From Suillus spraguei (lineage: Eukaryota; Basidiomycota; Agaricomycetes; Boletales; Suillaceae), in the NCBI GenBank assembly GCA_016800925.1, contig JABCPU010000782.1:1-26863 (forward strand): a stretch of 26,863 nucleotides of DNA, written 5' to 3'. The position numbers and the translations under genes are program-made. This document shows positions 18,431 through 26,863 of this stretch, one piece after another. Below the pieces are notes generated by a model. That model made no database searches. It saw nothing but the letters and a program-made list of their open reading frames with translations, and had not been told where the DNA came from. Each line of letters begins with the position of its first letter. The stretch's first letter is position 1.

Positions 18431-20905
18431 GATAAGCCACCACTTCATTACAGCAATGGTTTTCTCCATGCCTGTATCAGCCAATTCCACGTTCCGCACT
18501 AAAAATTTGCTGAAGTAGTCGACGTCTTTTTGCTTCGGAGGATATTTTGTGAATCCCTTGACCCATGACTCGATGATAGTCTGAACATCTCCAGTTTCCG
18601 TGAAGTACAATTTCTCCCCTGGCTGTTTGCCCTGCTGCTTCAAAAAAAGGAGGCTCCGGGTGCTTAGCCTAAGGAGGGGGTTTCTTGCGATAAGGCGCAG
18701 ATGACGCACGACTAGAAGCCTTGATGATCTTACGTTCTTGAAGGAGATTTCCACTTCTCGCATGTCGAGCCATGATCACCTGCTCACGCTGCAAATCCAC
18801 AGGTAATGCAGCAAACACATCTGGGTCGATATCAAGTTTGCGAAGCTCTGTGTCAGATACACGCATGTATGATGGGACTTCACATTTTGCAAAGAGCGTG
18901 TTTTTACGGGGGGATACGCTCGTCCTATTCTTCGGTGCGAGTTGTTGAGTGATTCTTTTGACGTTGACGCCTTTGACCATGATTTTCGGTCGGACGTTAT
19001 GAGAGGGTTGTTCCAGAGGCATTGGTGAGCGTGATCTACGCTGATATTCGACTTCTAGTTCCTTCCTGACATCATCTGGCAGCGCATCGAAGACGTCCTT
19101 GTCGACCTGAGAGAAAGAAGGGAGGTCCAATGTAGGTAATGGACGTGATGGACCGGCCTGATTCTGGAGTGGATCTTCTGGCGAAGGGGGTTCAGTGATT
19201 ATCATAGGCATTGGAATGGCGCCTTGTTCAGTATTATCTTGTACATTCGTCTTGGAGCTTCTGGCTTGGAAGGGCAACTTCACTTGCCCAGGGTCGGTGC
19301 CGTCAGGTGGCGACGGCGTATCTAGCTTCTGTATCTGAATGCCTATTCCGCGCAGCTCTTTCGGATCGAATCCCCAAGAACCCAGTAATGACCATGCGTG
19401 TTCGCCGATATCCTTTGGGTCGCTTGTAGCTCTACCATTTGTGCTACTGAGCAGAGTTTGCTTGCTGAATGTCTCACAGATGCCGTGCCCCATGAACTAA
19501 ACGGTGAACATTCATCAGCACCCAATTTAAATACAGCCCATCTTCCTGAATACCTTAGGTGGCTCAACAGGTGCACTTGGATCGCGTTTCATAATCTTCA
19601 AAGTCAAAGAACGTCCACACATGTTGATAGCATTCAATCTCCGGGAAACTTCTTCAGCATCTGGTGGATGAATGCCTTAGCTTGGTCGTCGTTCTCAAAA
19701 CGTATTCCATACTAGGTAAAGTCAGAGATCAGCAAGTACACAACCAAAACTACTTATCAGCAACTCATGTTGATATCACACAAGACAGACTTCCTCGGTT
19801 TGTCAGACTCGAGTTTTCGTTCATCAATGCCACGGATCGCATTGTACAAAGTTTCGCCAGTAGTCTTGCCAAGCGCATCGCACAGTGCGGTTTTACTTTT
19901 CTTAGCGAGTTCGCCGAGATTTGTGACTCCGAGTTTCTCGTTCGCTTTCTGGCGTGTGGAATGTCCGAAACCGTGGAGATCGTCGATATCTAACGGCGCG
20001 AGAACCTGTTCCATATCTTCTGATTTTAAGTGAAATGATCCCGCAGGCTTGGCCTTGCGTGTCGCGATGCGAGCAAGTTGTATGTTCTCCGCGATGCCAA
20101 TGCTGACTATAGCTTGTGTCAGTAAGTAATGTCGGACACATCAATGTGAAGAACCTTCGCAACCTGTTCCTCTGACCGTATTTGTTCTGCAAGGGACCTT
20201 GCCGGATCATCCACGAATGCTAAGGAAGACGGTCGAATAGCGCACCGGGAAACACTCGTGGTGACCTCAATCAAAGCTTCGTCAACGGAGACAGCCTGGA
20301 TATCATCCGCATGACGCATCAAAATGGTGTAGAAACGCAACGACAGCTGTTTGTATCTGATCTTTTATTGGATAGAGTATAATGAATGGAAAGACAAATA
20401 CATACTTCTCAACTCGTAGGGTATAGTCATAAGATCAGGGCACAACCTACGTCCCTGCTGAAGGTTGAAGAGAGCTATCACTCATAGCTCAATACATGAA
20501 AGAAATACGTGTGGCATACCTCATTCCATTCTTGATCCCAAATGACCTGGCTATGTAGCTTGAACTGGCTATTTCGCTTGTACTCGATGCACCCCCTGTG
20601 CTCCCTTGTGAGTGACAAACGACAACCGGTTTGCCTCGCAACTCAGGGTGACTCAGAAGGCCGACGGAAACGAAAAAGCAATCAAAGTCGCAGTGCATCA
20701 TAACACGCTTCAAGCTCGGGGCTTTTTCCTTTCCTTTTTGATGGAGACCTCGCGGCGAGGTGCGCCCCACTCATGTTGGTACCACCACTCTTAGCCATGT
20801 CCTGAGTGTCGCCTATAGACTTGTGTATCGACCAATTCTCAACTTCTTCTTGGGCTTGTTGAACCAAGTTTTTCAGCTCAGCTTTCCATGTGGACAGGTA
20901 GTGCA
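18431..20905 (-). pseudogene. REV1: REV1 translesion DNA polymerase, N-truncated and broken
   Basis: REV1 is a Y-family dCMP transferase and scaffold for translesion synthesis. The BRCT domain is missing: homology starts at SRLHYLSTWKAELKNLVQQA. Then come the palm MMHCDFDCFFVSVGLLSHPE, the fingers IASSSYIARSFGIKNGM, a second palm block HADDIQAVSVDEALIEVT (catalytic acids kept), GIAENIQLARIATRKAKPAG, the thumb/helix-hairpin DLHGFG, the little finger, two ubiquitin-binding-type motifs (DVFDALPDDVRKELEVEY; DVFAALPVDLQREQV) and the C-terminal interaction domain to MEKTIAVMKWWLI, lacking its end. Exons used: 20905-20520, 20474-20406, 20356 to about 20180, about 20105-19769, 19711-19554, 19496-18431. 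Lesions: frameshift near 20720-20745; 1-nt loss near 20410 (GAGTTGAGAA); lost donor at 19768 (ATGAGT); 1-nt loss near 19650; TAG at 18669 where Gln is likely. Confidence 0.9.
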
Positions 20906-20929
20906 GTCGTGAGTGTTTGTGTGTTGTGC

Positions 20930-22035
20930 TGACCAGGATATAAATTATAGAGAATACGTCGGGTGAACTCGGGTGGTTGTTTGAAGGGGGTGTCTCCTAG
21001 ACCTGTTCAATCATCGAGTAGGTTAGCGGATAGTAAAGTATGAAAATATGAATGTAACATGCATCGAAAGGGTGCAATAGCTCCAAGCACACGACTATCC
21101 ACAATACACTCTGGCTCACCAGGGTGCTCATTCATGACGCGCTGGACCTCAAGCGGATTTTCCCCGTTATGAAATTGCGTCAAAACTTCCACGTTCCACG
21201 ATTTTTGATCAGTCTCTGAGACCATCACTTGAATTCAAAAGTTAGCCATCACGATGGACAATATCGTCACGCTTTACATACGTCCTTGGCAGTCACCCAG
21301 GTTGGCAAGCCATAGATTTTGGTGATCAGGGTCAACAAGAGCTACGAGTGCAGTAGTACCATACAAGCACAGCCTTGCCTTCGTGTAATTTTGGCCTCCG
21401 GAAAGTTGGTCATCGAGAACTTCCTGGATCTGCAAGTCCAACAAGCGAGATAAAGATGACAAACCGTCCGGGAAAAGTTCCAGGACGTCATTGGCAATGG
21501 CGTCATCAAAAGCGCGAATGGCCATCGAAAACATGTCTGCAATTAAAGGCGGCGGTACAACACGGTCACCGTGTTTCCGAGTGATCAACTCCAAGTGTTC
21601 CCGCACAATGATAGGCATGTGATGGGCCACATGCTCAACGGTATGGCTACCCCCCAGGTGACCTGTGGATAATTCCTGGTAATGACACAATGACCAAGCA
21701 CATTCTCAAAACTTGTGCCTACCATCAAAAACTGCAGACAGGGTCCAAACGCGTCCCTGAATATGTATCTGCTGAATTGCATAACGGTCTTGTGAGGGAG
21801 TCTCAGCGCAAGGTTGGAAGTTGAGGGCATCTGCACGCCACCGTCCCGTCGGGTCAAATTTGACGCTGTGGAGGTTGGAGGCTGCCGCCAGGTGATCCCA
21901 GGCAGCGTCATGGTTCAAATTTCGAAAGGGACGTGGCCAATCATCTGTAGGACTACACAGATTGCCAGGGATATCGCCGAAGGAGGCAAACGATGTAGGA
22001 CCGGTATAGCAGGAGCATTCGGGGCTTCCACCCAT
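20930..22035 (-). pseudogene. PP2C-family protein phosphatase, 5' portion
   Basis: Metal-dependent Ser/Thr phosphatase fold. Exon 22035 to about 21730 includes SQDRYAIQQIHIQGRVWTLS and the metal-site motif AVFDG|HLGG, split by a ~50-nt intron. Exon about 21680-21292 includes HTVEHVAHHMPIIVREHLEL, GGQNYTKARLCLYGTTALVA and NLWLANLGDCQG. Exon about 21230-21063 includes VEVLTQFHNGENPLEVQRV and HPGEPECIVDSRVLGAIAPF. A last piece (21002 to about 20935) reads LGDTPFKQPPEFTRRILYNL then YP. There the sequence switches to REV1, so the last part of the phosphatase domain (the remaining metal aspartates) is missing. No nonsense codon was found. The intron 21003-21062 starts GC. The start codon is uncertain: a different frame opens upstream at 22133. 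Confidence 0.78.
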
Positions 22036-22168
22036 GAGGCGCCAGTCACAAAAGAAGTAAGCGCAGGAGAAATGTGGGGAAGCGGAATCCCCACTTTGCT
22101 GTCGGACCGCTTATAAGTCATTGCTGCTGTCATGTGCAGTACTGGGCGTTAAAGTTCAACATTAATTA

Positions 22169-22396
22169 CAACAGTTTGCATAATAAGAGAGGCCGGCGGT
22201 ATTTTCCAAAAAAAGTGTGCATTTGTTTTCGAAAAGTAGTCCTACAAAGATCGATTTTTATCTCAACAACGAAGCAAGCTATTTACATGGTCCAAGCGAC
22301 AAAACTGATCAGAAAAATCGAACGCAGACGACCAGCGAAAACAACAAGCGATTCAGTGAAGTTGGTGGTCACCTGCTCTCAGAGCCAACAGTCTAC
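22169..22396 (+). repeat. left terminal inverted repeat of the Tc1/mariner-type element
   Basis: Reverse complement of the right repeat with scattered substitutions, for example GGCCGGCGG versus GGCCGCGG and AAAACAACAAGCG versus AAAAAACCAAGCG. The plus-strand ORFs that start inside it are not genes. Confidence 0.85.
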
Positions 22397-22439
22397 AACA
22401 ACACTTTTTTATCCAGTCAAACGTCTCCCTTACCCCACT

Positions 22440-23014
22440 ATGAAAGGTCACACATCGTCGCAAGAACTATGCGAAATTATCATCCGAATGCTACCACTCC
22501 TTGACACGTCTGAAATCATGGCATACACTGGTGCAAGCAAATCGACAATAGAAAGGATTGCGCGATGCTATAAATTGACTGGGAAGCCGTAGAAAGTCAG
22601 AGGGGTAAGAATGGTAGAACTCGAATGATGGACTTGGAAGATATCGAGGTGCGTCCATATTCAATCTCTTTCTGTGCAAATTCTGACATATAAAAGTACA
22701 GGCATGGCTGTTTGTCCCGCAGCTGTGATATGTATCTAGATGAGCTCTGTGATGAGATTAGCAAGGCTCGCGGGAAACACCCGTTATTGTCCACCATCTG
22801 GCGAACGCTTCATCGCATGGGATATTCAAGGAAGAAAGTTAGTGTCTTGATTCTCATCTCATTGACAATGATGTTTGATTGATGTGTGCAATAGATCACT
22901 CGAGAAGCAAGAGAGCGGAACCTTGATAAACGTGCTGAGTACATGTATCAGATTGGCCTCAAGTATAGACCCGACCAACTCATTTTTGTCGACGAGAGCT
23001 CCGCCGACATCTGG
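22440..23014 (+). pseudogene. Tc1/mariner-like transposase, N-terminal part, frameshifted
   Basis: ATG at 22440 opens MKGHTSSQELCEIIIRMLPL with a helix-turn-helix-like DNA-binding region (SEIMAYTGASKSTIERIARC). The frame then shifts near 22590 to GKNGRTRMMDLEDIE. A ~53-nt intron (about 22650-22700) leads to DMYLDELCDEISKARGKHPL and LSTIWRTLHRMGYSRKK. A second intron (about 22838-22893) leads to ITREARERNLDKRAEYMYQI and LIFVDESSAD, which carries the first catalytic Asp of the DDE/D triad. Homology stops at about 23010; the other two catalytic residues are missing. An active enzyme would cut and paste the element. Confidence 0.7.
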
Positions 23015-23232
23015 TGCGGAGCTGGATCCACCTGGCATTGTGGCTGCTGACGAAGTGCCAGGCTTTTTTTTGGTGGAATGGGCCGTGGCCGTGGTTTAGT
23101 CTTTGAGATGACTTCCTGACTTGAAGGATCTTCCACCTGTGTACCACTGGGGAGCTGTGATTGCTTTTTTGGAGGACAGTCGCGTTTACGAGGCTCCTTG
23201 ACCTTGCGCAGTCGTGCAGGAGCCTTTGCCAT
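22948..23232 (-). CDS. basic passenger ORF inside the Tc1/mariner-type element
   Basis: An opposing open frame from ATG at 23232: MAKAPARLRKVKEPRKRDCP, then PKKQSQLPSGTQVEDPSSQE and KTKPRPRPIPPKK. It is rich in Lys/Arg/Pro, protein-like in its first ~75 codons, and then runs antisense to the transposase DESSAD region. It could be a captured exon of an unknown fungal protein or the second gene of a longer element that suffered an internal deletion. I do not recognise the family. Confidence 0.35.
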   Translation of the reverse strand: MAKAPARLRKVKEPRKRDCPPKKQSQLPSGTQVEDPSSQEVISKTKPRPRPIPPKKSLALRQQPQCQVDPAPHQMSAELSSTKMSWSGLYLRPI

Positions 23233-23426
23233 CCTGCGAGACAATGTAGCAGACCGGGAAAAGTGAGATGTGTGTGAATTTGGTTTGTATACTAGTACTA
23301 GACACGAGACAAGTGTCCACTTCGCCAGATTGTTCCATTCGTTCTACAGTCGTCTGCGCCTCATTGTTCTTATCAAGTTTGTATCTTACCGCTTGTCATT
23401 ATCTTGCTTCGTTACTGAAATAAAAA

Positions 23427-23663
23427 TCAATCTTCGTAGACTGTTGGCTCTGAGAGCAGGTGACCACCAACTTCACCAAATCGCTTGGTTTTTTCGCTGG
23501 TCGTCTGCGTTCGATTTTTCTGATCAGTTTTTGTCGCTTGGACCATGTAAATAGCTTGCTTCGTTGTTGAGATAAAAATCGATCTTTGTAGGACTACTTT
23601 TCGAAAACAAATGCACGCTTTTTTTGGAAAATACCGCGGCCTCTCTTATTATGTAAACTGCTG
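23427..23663 (-). repeat. right terminal inverted repeat of the Tc1/mariner-type element
   Basis: Pairs with 22169-22396. It ends CTGCTG followed by TA at 23664-23665. It contains the inner and outer direct-repeat boxes described for the element. Confidence 0.85.
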
Positions 23664-23665
23664 TA

Positions 23666-24264
23666 ATGACATATATCAATAAATTTGGTGTCTTTGTATG
23701 AAGGCCATGTGGCATGCGTATACGTGTGGCGTCAAACGTCACCGTGCCAGTACCACATTGAAAGTTTAGGACGGAGATGGGCACCTGGCAATTCAACGTG
23801 ATGGGATATAGTTAACTCCCGCAATCCTGTGTTTGCGGAGTTTCGCGTGGTCATTCGATGCAACACAGGCACAATGGGAAACCTCTGTTGAAGGAAGAAC
23901 ACAAAGGGCAATAAACTTATGTAAAGCTTAAAACCAGTGTCCGCACAAATAGCTAGACTTAAAAAAGTGATACATTACACTACATACAACTTGCGTTATT
24001 TAAGAGCTACTAGTAATCAAGATTGTAGTTGTAAGCTACAATATAGTGACGAAAAAAATGTATACAATGTGTGTGGTTGTAAAGATTGTGGTAGGTAAGA
24101 TCCAGTCTGATACTCCAGGTCCATGCAGAATTATGAGAAGACATTGCTTATTTATGGAAGAGGTTGCAAGATCCGCCCGTATTTGTAGGTGTGATCCAAT
24201 GCGATGGGTCAGGTTCTGGGACTGCCTTACGGACGCAGCGTACGACTCGGCAGTGGTTAGCAGT
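23666..24264. other. gap without a gene
   Basis: AT-rich. The plus-strand ORF at 24046-24282 and the minus-strand ORF at 24036-24293 have no motif. This is probably flank downstream of the Cys-rich gene. Confidence 0.5.
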
Positions 24265-26863
24265 TTAGAAGGCAGTAGCTGACGTTTCACCACATTTGGT
24301 CTCTTGGGTACCGAAGATCCAAGTGTCGTTGTCGAAAAATCGAGAACTCAAAGGGTCCAATTTGACAGGCTGCCGAGGTTCGGGTCTGGAACGAACATTC
24401 CCTGTCGTTTGGGAATACAGGGAACCTGATAGCCTATTAACATCGGAGTAATCATATGATTCGTGATGGTTGTAGAGATGAAGCAAAGGAGATCGGCTCA
24501 ATCCCGAGCGAGAGTGCTCATGTGTGCCATAAGCATCTCCATTTCCTTATGGTGCCGTGCCTCCTCCGCAGCGCGCAGTTTCCATAAAGCAATTTCCTCC
24601 ATCTCAGGCTGCGTGCTATGATTGTGCCCAAAAAGCCTCTCTCCAAAGCGGGCAAGTCACCATCTCCAGTTTTGCTTGTGGGGGGCCTTAGCAGATGCAA
24701 ATGCTGCTGTCTCCTTTGCTCACTGCTTGCGAGCTTGGCGCCGCCAGCAGTATAAAAAGGCCACAAAGATGAAAGCACATCCAAGTGCCATGAGTAAAAT
24801 ATCCCACCACTGCAATCGTTGGGTTGTGGTTGTAATAGGAGTCGATAGCCCTGAGGGAAGCACGCCTGAACTGGTACCAGAAGGTAAGACTTGTACAAGT
24901 TCTGAAAGGCACACCCCAAGACTTGGGATAACACTTGTACCGCTGGTGCAGTTAGCTGACGTGCGAGCACCCCCACGCAAAACTTGACTAGAACTTGAGC
25001 AAGCGAGGCAGTTATTTGGACTGGCGCCTGAACAGCTAGCACAGCTGGAATCGCAAGACTGGCATGTTGAGGACATTGTGTCGAAATACTGCTTCTGACT
25101 GCAAGTAGCGAGACAGCGACCACTTGTAAGGACAGGGAGTGCTTTGTTGCAACTTGTGCACTGGTTAAAGGATGCACCTGAACATGTTGCACAGTCTGGA
25201 TGGCAGGAAATGCAGGACCTGGAAGAACTAAACATGTTGGAGGGACAAGAACTGACGCACTGCCCGTTTGAAGCTAGCAAGTTGTTCGTGCATGTCAAGC
25301 AGGTGGTAGTGCTTCCCGCACAGCTACTACAGGATGAAGAACAAGCTGAATACATGATGACATCAGTCTAATTTAGTAATCAATTGAAATGAGACAGTCC
25401 ATACCTGTACACGTCAAATTATCTTGAGGAGATAGGAAAGTACCAGATGGACAACTTGTCACACACTGCCCTTGTGACAAGACAAAACCAGGAAGACAGC
25501 CAGTACACTGAGCTTGATTGACGGTAGATGCCACATTGAAATTGGATATCTGGCAGGTCGTGCACTTCGGTCCACAAGCTGAGAATTACATATTGAGTAC
25601 ACGTCAATGCACAGTGGGATACACTTACTGTCGCACTCATGCTTGTCATTGTTGGCAATCATATTGGAGCCTGAGCAAACACCCCAGAACTGGTCGTCAC
25701 GCATGACCCATTAAACTTGTATGTGCCAGATCCGCAAATGACACAATCGTTCAAATTTGGCCTGGTACAAGTCATGCAAAGCAGCGAACAAATCGCGCAA
25801 CTAGACCCAGCACCGTAACTTCCGGTAGGACAAGTCGTGCTATTTGACGTAGTTTGCGGAATGGCATCGCACATTGTGTGGTCATTCCCGTCCTGAGTAA
25901 AGCCGGATGCGCAAGTAATGCAGTCCCCGGTGCCATCAGCACACTGTTGACAACCCAACTGACAAACTGAAATCAAAGATGAGATTGGTGAGACAGAAAA
26001 AGAATGTATCGTAACTGACTTTCGCAGTTCCCATTTGTAGCTAAAAAGAAACCGGCCGCACATGCAGCACATTGAGTTCCATTTGAAGCCGAGGTCCCAC
26101 CACTAAGACAGGTACACTGTCCATTAGCGCCACATTCGCCATTGATACAATTGCAACTCGATGGCAGGTTTGACACTACTGGCACCAAGCAACGTCCCAT
26201 GCCCAAGATTCCATCATCACATGAAGTACACCCTGACGGACAGGCCTGACACTCCGGTCCGAAGAAACCAGATGAGCACGCCTCACAAGATGAACCGGTG
26301 AATCCGCTTGGACATTGACACGTCCCAGAAGAGGAGCAAATGCCATCTCCAGAACAAGCTGGCAAACAGGATGACGAATGCAGGTTGAGCAACGACAGGG
26401 ACCCTGAGGCGCTTGCAGGGAGCTGGCTGACATCAGGAATAGAGTTCCACAAAATGACATGGCTGTTCCTGACAGGTAATAGCCAAAGCGAAGCTTGGAA
26501 GGGAGCTCGACAGTGTGGTACGGCATGGGAACATTCTGGTGAGATGAGTCCTTTTTGGCCAAAGATAGTTTTGCAGAACAATTCACAGTCCTGAACAGAC
26601 CTAGAAAATAGTTAAGAATGAGCCAAGTGATGCAGGTAGCGACTAACCGCGCTAATGACCCATGAGAAGATTGAATTACTTCGAATCCAGGCTGGACGGC
26701 TGGAAGACAAAGCCAGTTATCGTCTTAGTTGGGGCAGGGACGCAGGGACGACTGCAGGTCGTGGGAGGCAACATGCAGCAGTGACACAGTGACAGTGCTG
26801 TAAAGAGAAACAAAAAGACAGCAGTGATGCCGGGTGTGGGAATGGAAAAGAACCAGTGATGGA
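24265..26863 (-). pseudogene. Cys-rich furin/EGF-like single-pass membrane protein, multiply broken
   Basis: Ordered on the minus strand: an upstream exon side (26863 to about 26640) with its start possibly outside the window; NCSAKLSLAKKDSSHQNVPM and ELPSKLRFGYYLSG; an EGF-like block (PACSGDGICSSSGTCQCPSG, FTGSSCEACSSGFFGPECQA); then furin-type CxxC repeats (VCQLGCQQCADGTGDCITCA; SCAICSLLCMTCTRPNLNDC; CGPKCTTCQISNFN; CSSSCSSCAGSTTTCLTC; CISCHPDCATCSGASFNQC). After a Ser/Thr-rich stalk comes a membrane helix WWDILLMALGCAFIFVAFLY followed by CWRRQARK, then a charged cytosolic tail. Introns near 26020-25972, 25630-25580 and 25405-25350 fit. Lesions: frame changes near 26475, 25685 and 24505, and TGA at 24720 and 24657 in the tail where Arg is expected. 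Such proteins are predicted plasma-membrane or secretory-route receptors of unknown ligand. Confidence 0.75.

Larger units (their letters stand above)
22167..23665 (+). mobile_element. Tc1/mariner-type element with long IR/DR terminal repeats, TA-flanked
   Basis: The element body is 22169-23663, bounded on both sides by TA, the target-site duplication of this superfamily. The ends read CAACAGTTTGCATAATAAGA on the left and the matching CAGCAGTTTACATAATAAGA on the reverse of the right end. The inverted repeats are ~230 bp (about 22169-22396 and 23427-23663) with few differences. The right repeat contains two direct copies of CTTGCTTCGTTRYTGARATA, at about 23403 and 23559, and the left has one clear and one degraded copy, an IR/DR layout. 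Inside are a broken transposase and an opposing ORF. Confidence 0.85.

Noticed and set aside
18212..18763. 183-aa minus-strand ORF as a single protein
   Set aside because: It is a read-through of the REV1 C-terminus into the HisRS leader and N-terminus, that is, two gene fragments.
21915..22133. Minus-strand ORF MTAAMTYKRSDS... as the PP2C start
   Set aside because: It is in a different frame from the conserved PP2C exon from about 21,990 on; joining it would need an unsupported splice.
22074..22592. 172-aa plus-strand ORF as one protein
   Set aside because: The first ~120 codons lie in flank and terminal inverted repeat; only the part from 22,440 is transposase.

Overview
The window looks like nuclear DNA from a mushroom-type basidiomycete (Agaricomycetes). 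The evidence is the very short GT-AG introns (about 40-60 nt) and the gene families: a fungal BTB protein, a Cys-rich furin-like membrane protein, Pif1/Helitron helicase pieces, and fungal REV1, HisRS and SEC23. I cannot name a species. The window is dominated by mobile elements, repeats and decaying genes. The only protein gene that reads through cleanly is a small two-exon coiled-coil gene at 1218-1723. No tRNA, rRNA, CRISPR array or bacterial-type operon was seen. Introns were placed by eye from GT/AG signals, reading frame and family conservation.

Left part (1-7.9 kb). An AAA+ (ClpB/Hsp104-type) ATPase pseudogene runs off the left edge. It is followed by the coiled-coil gene, two tandem remnants of the C-terminus of a Pif1-like (Helitron) helicase, and a degenerate ~155-bp tandem array. 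A BTB/POZ pseudogene then lies inside a 1.8-kb segment bounded by a 29-bp inverted repeat.

Middle (7.9-13.0 kb). This is almost pure repeat DNA: a three-unit array with a near-palindromic core, an 8-unit minisatellite between two 130-bp direct repeats, a 175-nt uninterrupted purine run, a perfect 25-bp x 10 minisatellite, and 2.3 kb of TE-like non-coding DNA. It ends at 13,028 in a short hairpin plus CTAAT, which resembles a Helitron 3' end.

Right part (13.0-26.9 kb). A seven-exon minus-strand gene of about 851 codons (GQHR motif, ParB/sulfiredoxin-like) keeps one frame throughout except for three in-frame TGA codons. Next come a palindromic MITE-like hairpin and then four truncated housekeeping-gene pieces, head to tail on the minus strand with introns retained: a PP2C-family phosphatase, REV1, histidyl-tRNA synthetase and SEC23. 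They are joined with essentially no intergenic DNA. This mosaic is the most interesting feature and looks like DNA-level gene capture, as Helitrons do. A TA-flanked Tc1/mariner-type element with ~230-bp inverted repeats and an opposing passenger ORF follows. Last is a pseudogene of a Cys-rich, single-pass membrane protein.

Most stop codons that break these genes can be explained as C-to-T changes (CGA to TGA, CAG to TAG). This is consistent with a methylated, mutating repeat compartment. The genes do not form a working pathway; their common theme is capture, insertion and decay.
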